The notes: generated by a model not told the origin, from the letters alone. 17,403 bases of DNA from CAYSZB01 sp964435475 (GCA_964435475.1 CAYSZB010000048.1:1-17403); one strand, 5' to 3'. Shown: positions 1-6,968, counted from the stretch's first letter. A program made the numbers and translations.

Positions 1-13
1 CATATATACGGAA

Positions 14-85
14 TGGCGAGGCTGGGATTTGAACCCAGAACCAATGGCTTATGAGTCCACTGCTCCACCGTTGAGCTACCTCGCC
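14..85 (-). tRNA. tRNA with CAT anticodon (elongator tRNA-Met or tRNA-Ile2)
   Basis: The minus strand folds into a full cloverleaf. A 7-bp acceptor stem (GGCGAGG with CCTCGCC) is followed by a D arm GCTC/GAGC with a 7-nt loop, an anticodon loop CTCATAA giving anticodon CAT, a 5-nt variable loop, and a T arm CTGGG/CCCAG with loop TTCAAAT. The discriminator base is A. CCA is not encoded, so it must be added after transcription. The G-C first pair and the absence of three G-C pairs at the base of the anticodon stem argue against an initiator tRNA. CAT could be elongator Met, or Ile2 if C34 is modified to lysidine; sequence inspection cannot settle this. Position 31:39 of the anticodon stem is an A/G mismatch. 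Confidence 0.93.
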
Positions 86-165
86 AACTTTCAGCGCTAA
101 ATATTACTATGGCTTGCCCCTTTTGTCAACAAAACCGGGCTTTAGCTGAACTTCCCCGCGAGTTA

Positions 166-1053
166 TTACTCCTTGTAGCACGGGCTGGGCTGTGACGCAC
201 CACCTTTAGCCCCACACCAGGCCAATACCAGGGAGGGATTCATGTTTGAGTAGTAGTTGCCCTGGAACTGGTTGCTGCCCAGGAAGATAAACTCAAATTT
301 CCCGGTGGAGGTTGAGATATTCCAATTGCCTTTGATTGTGGTGCGCTCATCAAGCATCACCCCAACTAAATAGACCGTGCCGCTGGGAACGACCATGGAT
401 CCCGAAAAATTCTCACCACTGGTCGTGACGATCATGGTTCCCGGATTTTGCGGACCGGCAATCGGTCCATACCAGACCGACCAGGTGCCTGCCCACTCAA
501 TGAGCGGCGTGGGGGTCGGGGGCGGCGTGTAAAGGGGAAGAGCAGCAGTCTGCCCGCTGACAGTGGCATACTGCCCCCACAACCAGCAGTTGCCGCCAGC
601 ATCCGGGTTCTTGATGATCCAGTAGTCCCCCTCGCTTGACCTGCCGACCAGTTCGGCTGTCTCACCGACCAGCAGGGCACCCACCCAATCGAACTTCGTT
701 GAAGGGCCTGTGCGGCAGTTGGTGTCCACACTGACATTGACGCGGGGAATGTCGGGTGTGGCAGTCATGGTGTTGGTTGGCGTCAGGGTGGGCTCTGGCG
801 TGTTGGTAGGCATCAGCGTCTCAATGGGTGTCGGAGGAAGGGGCGTTTCCTGTGCTGCTGGCGGCTCCTGGACCGGCGGCACCTGTGTTTGCTGAATAGC
901 GGCCATGGTCTGGGCGACCAATGTTTTGGCCTGATCCTCAACAGGTATTTCAGACACATCATTGCCGGTTAACAAGGGAAGAACATTGCATGAGGCGAGC
1001 ATAAGGGATAATGTGATAATTAATATCACCGCCAGGAAGGTTACCTTTTTCAT
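166..1053 (-). CDS. Secreted lipoprotein with SH3-like domain and Pro/Thr-rich linker
   Basis: A 295-residue predicted surface lipoprotein. The ATG at 1053 was chosen over an upstream in-frame start because AAGGAG lies 6 nt before it and the protein then begins with a classic lipoprotein signal: MKK, a hydrophobic stretch, and lipobox LASC with Cys22 as the lipidated residue. Residues about 55-105 are a low-complexity linker rich in Pro and Thr. Residues about 104-168 look like a bacterial SH3 (SH3b) domain, with N-V-R-T-G-P-S-type spacing, then G-E-T and a W-x-W element. After a second proline-rich hinge, residues about 186-295 form a beta-rich domain with repeated W and G, somewhat lipocalin-like. 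SH3b domains often bind cell-wall or protein ligands; no enzyme motif is visible. The exact role is unknown. It lies between the tRNA and the lysoplasmalogenase gene, and appears to be its own unit with 111 bp upstream. Confidence 0.85.
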   Translation of the reverse strand: MKKVTFLAVILIITLSLMLASCNVLPLLTGNDVSEIPVEDQAKTLVAQTMAAIQQTQVPPVQEPPAAQETPLPPTPIETLMPTNTPEPTLTPTNTMTATPDIPRVNVSVDTNCRTGPSTKFDWVGALLVGETAELVGRSSEGDYWIIKNPDAGGNCWLWGQYATVSGQTAALPLYTPPPTPTPLIEWAGTWSVWYGPIAGPQNPGTMIVTTSGENFSGSMVVPSGTVYLVGVMLDERTTIKGNWNISTSTGKFEFIFLGSNQFQGNYYSNMNPSLVLAWCGAKGGASQPSPCYKE

Positions 1054-1164
1054 TGTGTACTCCTTTCCAACAGAAAACCAAATCCAGAGGAGAATAATCG
1101 ATAAACTTAATGAATATATTACATGAAGATAAAGCAAATTACAATAGCGAACTTTAGGTGATGA

Positions 1165-1839
1165 TCAAAGGTACTGGATGATCACCCCAATCACCAGGAA
1201 TACCTGTGCCAGGTGGTATGTGCACATAACCAGGAAGTCCGCAGCTTTAAAATGTGTGATAAAACGGTTGTAAGCCAACATGAGATCTGAAGCCAGGAAA
1301 AGCATGCCACCAATGGCAGCGAAGAGCGCTGCCGTGGGATGCCATTCAGGCTTAAAGAGGTTCAGAACAGCAGAGGCTGCCATTGATGATAGGAGCAGGG
1401 AATATATCAGGATGGGAAGCCTGAGTTTGCGCAACTCTTTCTTCCTGGCTACCTCCACCTGTAATACCCTGAAAATAACGAAGAAAACCAGAACAACAAT
1501 TATTGAGGCGATAATCGCCGGCAAAAGTGGCGGGCGAATCTGGTCAAAGCCGATGATGTAGGCAATTTGGGCGAAAAGAAAGGCAAGCAATCCCAACAAA
1601 AATGCGCTGGTGGGGAACATCAAGAGGATGTCGCCGGCTAAAGACAAAACCAGAGCGATGTAGAACCATAAAAGCTCAGTTTTGAAGCCCATAAAGAGAA
1701 AGAACAGGATAATCAGGAGGATCAGTGCCAGGGGTTTGGTGATCTTGAAAAGATAACGCGTTTTGTTTAAAGTTGCCAGCCAATTAATGACCATGGTCAG
1801 GCTGGTCAAAACGACCAGAAGCACCATCCACCAGCTCAT
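1165..1839 (-). CDS. Lysoplasmalogenase-like membrane protein (YhhN/TMEM86 family)
   Basis: A 224-residue integral membrane protein of the YhhN family, known from characterised members to hydrolyse the vinyl-ether bond of lysoplasmalogens. About seven or eight hydrophobic segments span nearly the whole length. Family signatures are visible: TKPL near residue 34, a GD pair at 69-70 in LSLAGDILLM, an SD pair at 184-185 in FLASDLMLAY, and YHLAQ at 208-212. The length matches the usual 200-230. The start at 1839 is preferred over a longer in-frame ATG inside era because GGAGG sits about 10 nt upstream and because it forms an ATGA overlap with the era stop. That overlap implies translational coupling to era. 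Substrate specificity is inferred from the family only; plasmalogen-type lipids are found in many anaerobes, which would fit. Confidence 0.85.
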   Translation of the reverse strand: MSWWMVLLVVLTSLTMVINWLATLNKTRYLFKITKPLALILLIILFFLFMGFKTELLWFYIALVLSLAGDILLMFPTSAFLLGLLAFLFAQIAYIIGFDQIRPPLLPAIIASIIVVLVFFVIFRVLQVEVARKKELRKLRLPILIYSLLLSSMAASAVLNLFKPEWHPTAALFAAIGGMLFLASDLMLAYNRFITHFKAADFLVMCTYHLAQVFLVIGVIIQYL

Positions 1840-2783
1840 TTGGGTTTTTCCTCCATGCGATAGCCAAGCATTGAGAGCATGTGCCTGTCGTTGCGCCAAT
1901 TTGGGGCGACCTTGACCTTCAACTCCAGGAATACCGACCTGCCGCTCATCTGCTCAATTTCCTGGCGGGCCTGGGTGCCGATCTGTTTGAGCATGGCGCC
2001 CTGTTTACCGATGACGATTCCCTTGTGGCTTTCGCGCTCGACAAAAATGGTCGCCAGGATATAAGCCGAGCTTTCGGTCCGTTCGACATATTCATCTACA
2101 CGCACAGCGATGGCATGGGGAATTTCATCCTCCAGCAAAGAGAGGCAGGCTGAGCGCACCAGGTCCGCGGCGATCTCGCGTTCCTGCAATTCGGTGACCT
2201 GGTCCTCGGGGAAGTACTGCGGTCCTTCCGGGAGAAGCTGAACGATCTTTTGCACCAGTTCATCCAAGTTGGTGCGTTTTTGGGCGGAGACTTCAATGTG
2301 ATCAATGATTTCGAGCATCTCCCGGTATTGCCTGGATCGCAATTCCTGATCACCTTTTCTCGCCAGGTCGCACTTGTTCAAAACAAGGAGGATGCGGGTC
2401 GTCGGGTTGATCTTTTTCAAGTTATCGACCAGCGCCCGGTCCTGGTCGTCTGGTGACTGGCTGGAATCGACTATCCAGAGGATGAGGTCGGCATCGTGGA
2501 TGGCGGAGAAGGCTTCAGAGTTGATGAATTTTGAGAGTGCAAAGTCCGGTTTATGCATGCCGGGGGTATCAACAAAGACAAGCTGGGCATTTTCAAGGGT
2601 CAGAATACCCAACTGGCGCTTGCGGGTGGTCTGAGGACGCACAGAAACGGCAGCGATCATTTGCTGCAGGAGGCTGTTGACCAGGGTGCTTTTGCCCACG
2701 TTGGGCTTGCCCACCACAGCTACGAAGCCTGAGCGATAGGTATTTTCAGCTGTTTGATCTTCCATGGTAATTTCTGCAATCAT
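1836..2783 (-). CDS. era: GTPase Era, 16S rRNA/30S maturation factor
   Basis: Era binds the 3' end of 16S rRNA and couples GTP hydrolysis to 30S subunit assembly. All GTPase motifs are present: G1 GKPNVGKS (residues 25-32), G2 in QTTRKRQ (51-57), G3 DTPG (72-75), G4 NKCD (136-139) and G5 SAQ (166-168). The C-terminal half carries a KH RNA-binding domain with the VIGKQG loop at 257-262, ending in KVKVAPNWRND. At 315 residues it is close to the usual 300. The start is uncertain: the ATG at 2783 and the one at 2765 are both in frame and neither has a strong ribosome-binding site; the longer form is given. The stop overlaps the downstream lysoplasmalogenase start by 4 bp. Confidence 0.97.
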   Translation of the reverse strand: MIAEITMEDQTAENTYRSGFVAVVGKPNVGKSTLVNSLLQQMIAAVSVRPQTTRKRQLGILTLENAQLVFVDTPGMHKPDFALSKFINSEAFSAIHDADLILWIVDSSQSPDDQDRALVDNLKKINPTTRILLVLNKCDLARKGDQELRSRQYREMLEIIDHIEVSAQKRTNLDELVQKIVQLLPEGPQYFPEDQVTELQEREIAADLVRSACLSLLEDEIPHAIAVRVDEYVERTESSAYILATIFVERESHKGIVIGKQGAMLKQIGTQARQEIEQMSGRSVFLELKVKVAPNWRNDRHMLSMLGYRMEEKPK

Positions 2784-2803
2784 TAGTTCTTGACATGGGA
2801 GTA

Positions 2804-2809
2804 ATTATA
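2804..2809 (-). promoter_or_regulatory. Candidate -10 box upstream of era
   Basis: The minus strand has a perfect TATAAT here, placing a start site about 14 nt before the longer era start and about 32 nt before the shorter one. No good -35 box lies 16-18 bp upstream (the best is ACTTAA), so it is only a candidate. If used, transcription would begin between the hairpin repeat and era. Confidence 0.35.
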
Positions 2810-2862
2810 ATGGGTCAAGCTGCCTATTAAGTAAGGTGGTTTGAGAGGGAACAGGATTTCTG

Positions 2863-2981
2863 TTTTGGAGACCTTCGGTCAGTTGTCGCACTCGGTCAGA
2901 GACCGGTGCGATCAAGCGTTATAAGACAGGTGCAAATCAGGAGATTTTTTGGAGACCTTCGGTCAGTTGTCGCACTCGGTC
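2863..2981. repeat. 84-bp tandem repeat with hairpins, truncated by assembly gap
   Basis: The 35 bases at 2863-2897 recur exactly at 2947-2981, a period of 84 bp, and the second unit runs into the N run. Each unit contains a small hairpin GACC-TTC-GGTC (2870-2880). The complete unit also has a longer imperfect hairpin: TCGCAC, a T bulge, CGGTC, loop AGA, then GACCG GTGCGA (2886-2911). The repeat lies between the alkyltransferase stop and the era promoter region. It resembles a dispersed or short tandem palindromic element; no protein is encoded. Confidence 0.8.
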
Positions 2982-3081
2982 NNNNNNNNNNNNNNNNNNN
3001 NNNNNNNNNNNNNNNNNNNNNNNNNNNNNNNNNNNNNNNNNNNNNNNNNNNNNNNNNNNNNNNNNNNNNNNNNNNNNNNNN
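2982..3081. other. Assembly gap (100 N)
   Basis: Exactly 100 N, the conventional placeholder for a scaffold gap of unknown length. It falls inside the hairpin repeat, so further repeat copies are probably missing. Confidence 0.97.
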
Positions 3082-3110
3082 CGATCAAGTAATAAGACCG
3101 GTGCGAACGG
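3082..3110. repeat. Tail of the hairpin repeat beyond the gap
   Basis: CGATCAAG at 3082 matches 2909-2916 in the complete unit. The following ATAAGACCGGTGCGAA is a near match to ATAAGACAGGTGCAAA at 2921-2936. This is the right-hand end of the repeat array, and it overlaps the last codons and stop of the alkyltransferase gene. Confidence 0.65.
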
Positions 3111-3621
3111 GCGCATGGGATTTTTCGAAGTCGAGCAACCAGGCTTTGGTTTTAACCCCGCCGGGAGCCGAAAAGCCATGCAGGGAACCATCCCTGCCTA
3201 TGACACGGTGGCAGGGCACAAAGATGAGGAATGGATTGGTGGCAAGTGCCCTACCCACTGCCCGAGAGGCTTGCGATTTGCCAAGCTTTTGGGCAATCGC
3301 GGCATAGGTGCTGGTCGTGCCGTAAGGGATGCGGAAAGTCTCCTGCAGAACAGCCTGCTGGAAGGTTGAAATCCCGGACCAATCCAACGGTGTACTGAAA
3401 GGTGCAGTCAGTTTGCCGGCAAGATAGTCAGAGAGCTGGGTAAGAGCCTGGTTAATGACGAGAAAGGCATCCAGGACTGGTGGAGCTGGCGGACGCGGGG
3501 CTAATTGCGCATCAAGGGGTAATAACCGGACGGCGGTAAGGCCCTTGTCTGAAGCATAGATACAAACCCGCCCTATAGGACTAAAGCTTAGTTCTCCGTA
3601 AGACTGCGGCCGCATCTTCAT
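3085..3621 (-). CDS. ogt: Methylated-DNA--protein-cysteine S-methyltransferase
   Basis: A suicide DNA-repair protein that transfers alkyl groups from O6-alkylguanine (and O4-alkylthymine) in DNA to its own cysteine. The acceptor motif PCHRVIG lies at residues 136-142 with Cys137. It is preceded by the conserved PYGTTSTYAAIA segment (99-110) and the RAVGRALATNP helix (120-130), and followed by GFSAPGGVKTKAWLL. The 178-residue length fits Ogt/MGMT of the DNA-binding domain plus short N-domain type. Its ATG overlaps the upstream permease stop as TAATG, with no strong ribosome-binding site of its own, so translation is probably coupled. The last few codons and the stop lie in the hairpin repeat beside the assembly gap, so the natural C-terminus after DFEKS may differ. 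The symbol is given for function; ogt and ada-type naming is not separable here. Confidence 0.93.
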   Translation of the reverse strand: MKMRPQSYGELSFSPIGRVCIYASDKGLTAVRLLPLDAQLAPRPPAPPVLDAFLVINQALTQLSDYLAGKLTAPFSTPLDWSGISTFQQAVLQETFRIPYGTTSTYAAIAQKLGKSQASRAVGRALATNPFLIFVPCHRVIGRDGSLHGFSAPGGVKTKAWLLDFEKSHAPVRTGLIT

Positions 3622-4502
3622 TAATAATTGGATACCATGTCAATATTGCCACGTTCTCGGGCAAGGTAATCAAAGTAGCGGAAAATGAGCACTGCCACAA
3701 TGGTGAAGACAATGGCAGCCGCGCCCAGGATCAATAAGAGCTGGGCATTACTAAACTCTGCAAACATGGGAAAGGCCTGGGCATTTTCGGGCATCATGGC
3801 GCGGCGGACAAGGGTGAGCCAATAACTGACCGGGATGGCATAACCTACCACCTGGAGCGCTTTGGGCAAAACCGAAAGTGGGAAAACCGCGCCTGAAAAA
3901 ATGAACATGGCAGCGCCAACCGTCTCGCCGAGGTTCCAGGCATTGCGTTTGATGATCAGGGACCAACCGCCAAGGATCAGCCCCATATCCGCCATGACAA
4001 TGAAGCCCAAAATACTGGCAACAGTGAGCAGTCCCCAGTCGATGCGGGCCAAAGATAGCGGCAGCTTGAAGAAAATGACCCCAAAGAGGAGGGTGATGAT
4101 CACCGAAACAACACGGGTGCCAAAATTGGCGACGCTGCGCCCCATCAGGTAGATGGGGATGCTGATCGGGGCGATGTAGATGTATTTCAAGGTGCGATAG
4201 TGCTCGCGGTCATCCAATACGCCCCAGGAGACGCCCTGCACCACCGCGCCGACAATGATGAAAAAGGCATTGCCGAGGTAAATGTAGGCAAAAATGGGTG
4301 AGGAAAAATCCTGGCTGCTGACAATGCTGTACATGATGATCAGGATCGCAGCACCAGAAATGGGTTTGACGATGGAATAGATAATGAAGAGGAACCAGTC
4401 CGTCCAGTTGGATTCGATCTGCCAGCCCAGCCAGGCAGAGATCTTGAAAGTCTTCCAGAAACGCTTCAAGCGCAATTCTTTATTTTGAACAGCAATTTCC
4501 AT
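3621..4502 (-). CDS. ABC-2 type exporter permease (second of pair)
   Basis: A 293-residue permease of the ABC-2 (DrrB/NodJ-like) class. After a short basic cytoplasmic N-terminus, hydrophobic segments lie at about 37-58, 72-95, 125-150, 160-182, 190-215 and 250-275. It has the amphipathic loop WGVLDDREHYRTLKYIYIAP typical of the first cytoplasmic loop, and the late motif FSGAVFPLSVLPKALQ that recurs in ABC-2 permeases. AAGGA lies 4-8 nt before the ATG. It starts 9 bp after the other permease stop and overlaps the alkyltransferase start by one base. It most likely forms a heterodimer with the neighbouring permease, powered by the ATPase at 5338. The substrate cannot be told; related systems export drugs, lipids or polysaccharides. 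Confidence 0.88.
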   Translation of the reverse strand: MEIAVQNKELRLKRFWKTFKISAWLGWQIESNWTDWFLFIIYSIVKPISGAAILIIMYSIVSSQDFSSPIFAYIYLGNAFFIIVGAVVQGVSWGVLDDREHYRTLKYIYIAPISIPIYLMGRSVANFGTRVVSVIITLLFGVIFFKLPLSLARIDWGLLTVASILGFIVMADMGLILGGWSLIIKRNAWNLGETVGAAMFIFSGAVFPLSVLPKALQVVGYAIPVSYWLTLVRRAMMPENAQAFPMFAEFSNAQLLLILGAAAIVFTIVAVLIFRYFDYLARERGNIDMVSNY

Positions 4503-4511
4503 GATAGATCC

Positions 4512-5354
4512 TTAATTCAAACGGTCGGTCAGGCGACCCTCGCGGATGGCCAGGCGTTCCATTTTGCGCAGCATAAAGTAAGCCGCCACCAGGAAAAGCA
4601 CGCTGAGGCCAGCCAGAACAAGCACCTCGATGGTCACCGAGAGGAAACCCAGTTTGGCTCCAGATGGAAAGACCAGCTGGCGCATGGCATCCATGCCCAT
4701 GGTGAGAGGGATGAGCGAGGCGGTCAGGCTGACCCAGAAATTAAATGAGCTGATCGGGAAGTAGAAACCCGAAAGCAGGAAGATCGGCTCCTGGGCGAGG
4801 TTGGCCAGGTGCCAGGCTTCACGGTTGAGCAACATAAATAGGGAAGCGAGCATCATGCCCATGCCATAAAGGGCGACCATGGTGAGAGAAAAGACGGCAA
4901 AGAGAAGCCAAAAACTGGTAACCACGTATGCCACTTTAAAGATCAGGCTGCCGACAATGACAATGACCAGGGCGCGGACGGTGGTGGCAAAGAGGCCGCC
5001 GGTAGCCATGCCGAGGAGGATGGACATCATGGAGGTGGGTGACATGATGTAGAGAGAAAGGTTGCCGGTCTCTTTTTCCCAGTAGAGCTGGCTGGACATG
5101 GACCAGAGGATGTTGACCCAGAATGCGGTCATTGCCCCGCCCATGACGACAAAACCGATGTATTCCTCCGGTGCTTGCAAGGCGCGGTAGACGAAAACGT
5201 AGCCGATCATGGACATGAAAGGGAAAAAGATGTCAAAGAAGAGCCATGAGAGGTCGCGCTGCGTGCCAATGACGCGGGGATAAGCCCTGCCGATGACAGT
5301 CTGGAGGAAAAGGCGCCAGCCGGTATTCTTGATCATTTTAGCCTGGGCTGCCAT
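4512..5354 (-). CDS. ABC-2 type exporter permease (first of pair)
   Basis: A 280-residue ABC-2 permease with about six membrane segments. It shows the diagnostic loop QLYWEKETGNLSLYIMSPTS (about 88-107) before a helix, and FLLSGFYFPISSFNFW near residues 192-207, matching the FSGxxFPxxxLP region of the partner permease. The ATG at 5354 is supported by AGAGGT 7 nt upstream and lies inside the ATPase gene, giving a 17-bp overlap. A second in-frame ATG at 5336, just after the ATPase stop, is possible but has no ribosome-binding site. Two distinct permeases with one ATPase suggest a heterodimeric channel. Substrate unknown. Confidence 0.88.
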   Translation of the reverse strand: MAAQAKMIKNTGWRLFLQTVIGRAYPRVIGTQRDLSWLFFDIFFPFMSMIGYVFVYRALQAPEEYIGFVVMGGAMTAFWVNILWSMSSQLYWEKETGNLSLYIMSPTSMMSILLGMATGGLFATTVRALVIVIVGSLIFKVAYVVTSFWLLFAVFSLTMVALYGMGMMLASLFMLLNREAWHLANLAQEPIFLLSGFYFPISSFNFWVSLTASLIPLTMGMDAMRQLVFPSGAKLGFLSVTIEVLVLAGLSVLFLVAAYFMLRKMERLAIREGRLTDRLN

Positions 5355-6342
5355 TTTCGACCTCTTTCATACTCAAACCAACGAGGCTGACGAAGACATC
5401 CTCGAGGGTGGCTTCACGCTTGGACAGGTTCAGGATGCGAATGCCATGGGCGGTCAGATAGGCGATCACGGTGGAAAGGGCAGCATCATCTTCCAGAGCG
5501 ATCTCCAGTTCAACACCGTCTTCCAATGGTTTCATTGTTGCGAGGCGTACTTCGGGCATCTGCTTGAGGGAATCCAAATCGTGATCATCGAGGGCACTGA
5601 CCAGCAGGTTAAATATGGCATCATGCTGGAGGCGGCGTTTGAGGGCGGTGGGCGTGTCACAGGCCAGGATGCGCCCCTGGTTGATGATGGCAACGCGGTC
5701 ACACAATTCATCGGCTTCAACCATGTAATGGGTGGTCAACAAGAGGGTGCGTTGGTGATCCTCCTCCATCCAGGAGCGGATGAACTGGCGGACATCGCGC
5801 GAGGCACCCACATCCAGGCCCAGGGTCGGTTCATCGAGGAAAAGGACTGAGGGTTCAGTCATAAAACCCCTGACGATGTTCATTTTCTGACGCAAGCCGG
5901 TGGAAAGATCGCTGCACTTGGTGTTGGCACGATCGTCCAGACCGACAATTTTCAGCAACTCCATGATGCGTTTATTGGCCATTTTGGTGGGGATGCCATA
6001 AAACTGGGAGAACATCCAGAGATTTTCCTTGACGGTCAGCAGGCCATAGCCTGAGGATTCGCCACCGGAGACCATATTGATCTGCTGGCGGATCAGGTCA
6101 GGGTCTTTGTTGACATCCAGACCCATGACGCTGGCAGTGCCGGAAGAAGGCGCCAGGAGGGTGGTGAGGATCTTCATGAGGGTGGTCTTGCCGGCACCGT
6201 TTGGCCCCAACAGGCCAAAAAGCTCGCCCTGCTGGACCTGCATGGTGACATGGTTGAGGGCTACCAGGGTTTTGGCGGGTTGCTTCTTGGTTTTCTTTAC
6301 TTTGTAAATACGCGACAGGTCATTTGTTTCAACTGCATTCAT
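5338..6342 (-). CDS. ABC-2 exporter ATP-binding protein (DrrA/CcmA-like)
   Basis: The nucleotide-binding subunit for the two downstream permeases. Counting from the ATG at 6342 (334 residues): Walker A GPNGAGKT at 46-53, signature LSTGLRQ at 146-152, Walker B VLFLDEP at 166-172, and the switch histidine in LLLTTHY at 205. A C-terminal domain of about 100 residues ends in ATLEDVFVSL, the usual mark of DrrA-type ATPases. The segment that normally holds the Q-loop glutamine reads NMVSGGESSGYGLLTV, with glycine where Gln is expected. An alternative GTG start at 6360 adds six residues. Neither start has a strong ribosome-binding site; ATG was chosen because the domain then begins at the usual distance. 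First gene of a four-gene unit with two permeases and the alkyltransferase. Confidence 0.93.
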   Translation of the reverse strand: MNAVETNDLSRIYKVKKTKKQPAKTLVALNHVTMQVQQGELFGLLGPNGAGKTTLMKILTTLLAPSSGTASVMGLDVNKDPDLIRQQINMVSGGESSGYGLLTVKENLWMFSQFYGIPTKMANKRIMELLKIVGLDDRANTKCSDLSTGLRQKMNIVRGFMTEPSVLFLDEPTLGLDVGASRDVRQFIRSWMEEDHQRTLLLTTHYMVEADELCDRVAIINQGRILACDTPTALKRRLQHDAIFNLLVSALDDHDLDSLKQMPEVRLATMKPLEDGVELEIALEDDAALSTVIAYLTAHGIRILNLSKREATLEDVFVSLVGLSMKEVENGSPG

Positions 6343-6416
6343 GTTTATCGTACCATCCACATCTTTCGTAGGGTAAGCGTAGGTTTAGCGTCAAGCAGAA
6401 CAAGGGGGAGGAAGGT

Positions 6417-6440
6417 ATTATAAAGTCGTAAGGGCGACTT
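6417..6440 (-). promoter_or_regulatory. Candidate promoter -10 with abutting palindrome, ABC-ogt operon
   Basis: On the minus strand a perfect TATAAT (6422-6417) is immediately preceded by the inverted repeat AAGTCG-CCCTTA-CGACTT (6440-6423). No TTGACA-like -35 is found at 16-19 bp. A start site here would leave a leader of about 68 nt before the ATPase gene. The palindrome could be an operator, or simply part of an intergenic repeat. Confidence 0.35.
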
Positions 6441-6460
6441 CTCTTCTTCTCCTCCTTGAA

Positions 6461-6491
6461 CTAGTGCCGGAGTCGGCGTCTCCGGCACTAG
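6461..6491. repeat. Perfect 12-bp inverted repeat (hairpin)
   Basis: CTAGTGCCGGAG (6461-6472) and CTCCGGCACTAG (6480-6491) are exact reverse complements around a 7-nt loop TCGGCGT. There is no T-run after it on either strand, so it is not a standard terminator. It lies upstream of the exporter operon and looks like a dispersed palindromic element. Confidence 0.7.
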
Positions 6492-6813
6492 CTGATTCTA
6501 TCACCAAGTTCGATTTTCCCCATTCATTTACAGATTTTCAGATAAATTTATTATGATCAAATAGGCTCGGCATCCCAAAGGGAGGCTTCGCACCGACGAG
6601 CTCCTGCTTGATTATAGGCAGGCAGTACACATAGATAAGGGCTAAGAGACATTAAAGCCTATCCACATGATGATGAACAAACTCAGAGATGGAAGCGATG
6701 GCGTGTGAGATAGGCTTGGAAAAGATCTCTTCACGATGACTAGGTCAAAAGATCCGTTGGGGCAGGGTTAAGTAGATAAGGTAAAGACATGAAGAACCAG
6801 ATTGCCCACTTGC
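6492..6813. other. Intergenic stretch without recognisable gene
   Basis: No start codon with a convincing ribosome-binding site and open frame was seen. A 9-bp inverted repeat, AAGCCTATC (6655-6663) with GATAGGCTT (6709-6717), encloses 45 nt and could fold. A weaker GCTCG/CGAGC pair lies at 6565-6601. The stretch may be decayed or repeat DNA; I recognise no known RNA family. Confidence 0.5.
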
Positions 6814-6868
6814 GCTACGCTGCGCTTGCGCAGAGTGCAGGTGACGACCCTCTGCGAGGGTCTCGCAA
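6814..6868. repeat. 55-bp hairpin repeat, left copy
   Basis: This 55-bp block is identical to 6969-7023 across the gap. It contains a palindrome CTGCGC-TT-GCGCAG (6820-6833) and a hairpin GACCCTC-TGC-GAGGGTC (6846-6862). It resembles a dispersed palindromic repeat. Confidence 0.85.
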
Positions 6869-6968
6869 NNNNNNNNNNNNNNNNNNNNNNNNNNNNNNNN
6901 NNNNNNNNNNNNNNNNNNNNNNNNNNNNNNNNNNNNNNNNNNNNNNNNNNNNNNNNNNNNNNNNNNNN
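6869..6968. other. Assembly gap (100 N)
   Basis: Exactly 100 N, flanked on both sides by the same 55-bp sequence. The true length is unknown. Confidence 0.97.

Noticed and set aside
2863..2981. CRISPR array
   Set aside because: The repeat period is 84 bp with the unit itself repeated, not short repeats with unique spacers, and no cas gene is present.
2906..3307. Open frame crossing the first gap on the plus strand
   Set aside because: It runs through N and then antisense to the clear alkyltransferase gene.
5293..5850. 185-codon plus-strand frame opposite the ABC ATPase
   Set aside because: It is the complement of the conserved C-terminal half of the ATPase and has no motif of its own.
6652..6744. 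Short open stretch on the minus strand resembling a gene remnant
   Set aside because: It is about 30 codons, has no start codon and no recognisable similarity; chance is the simpler explanation.
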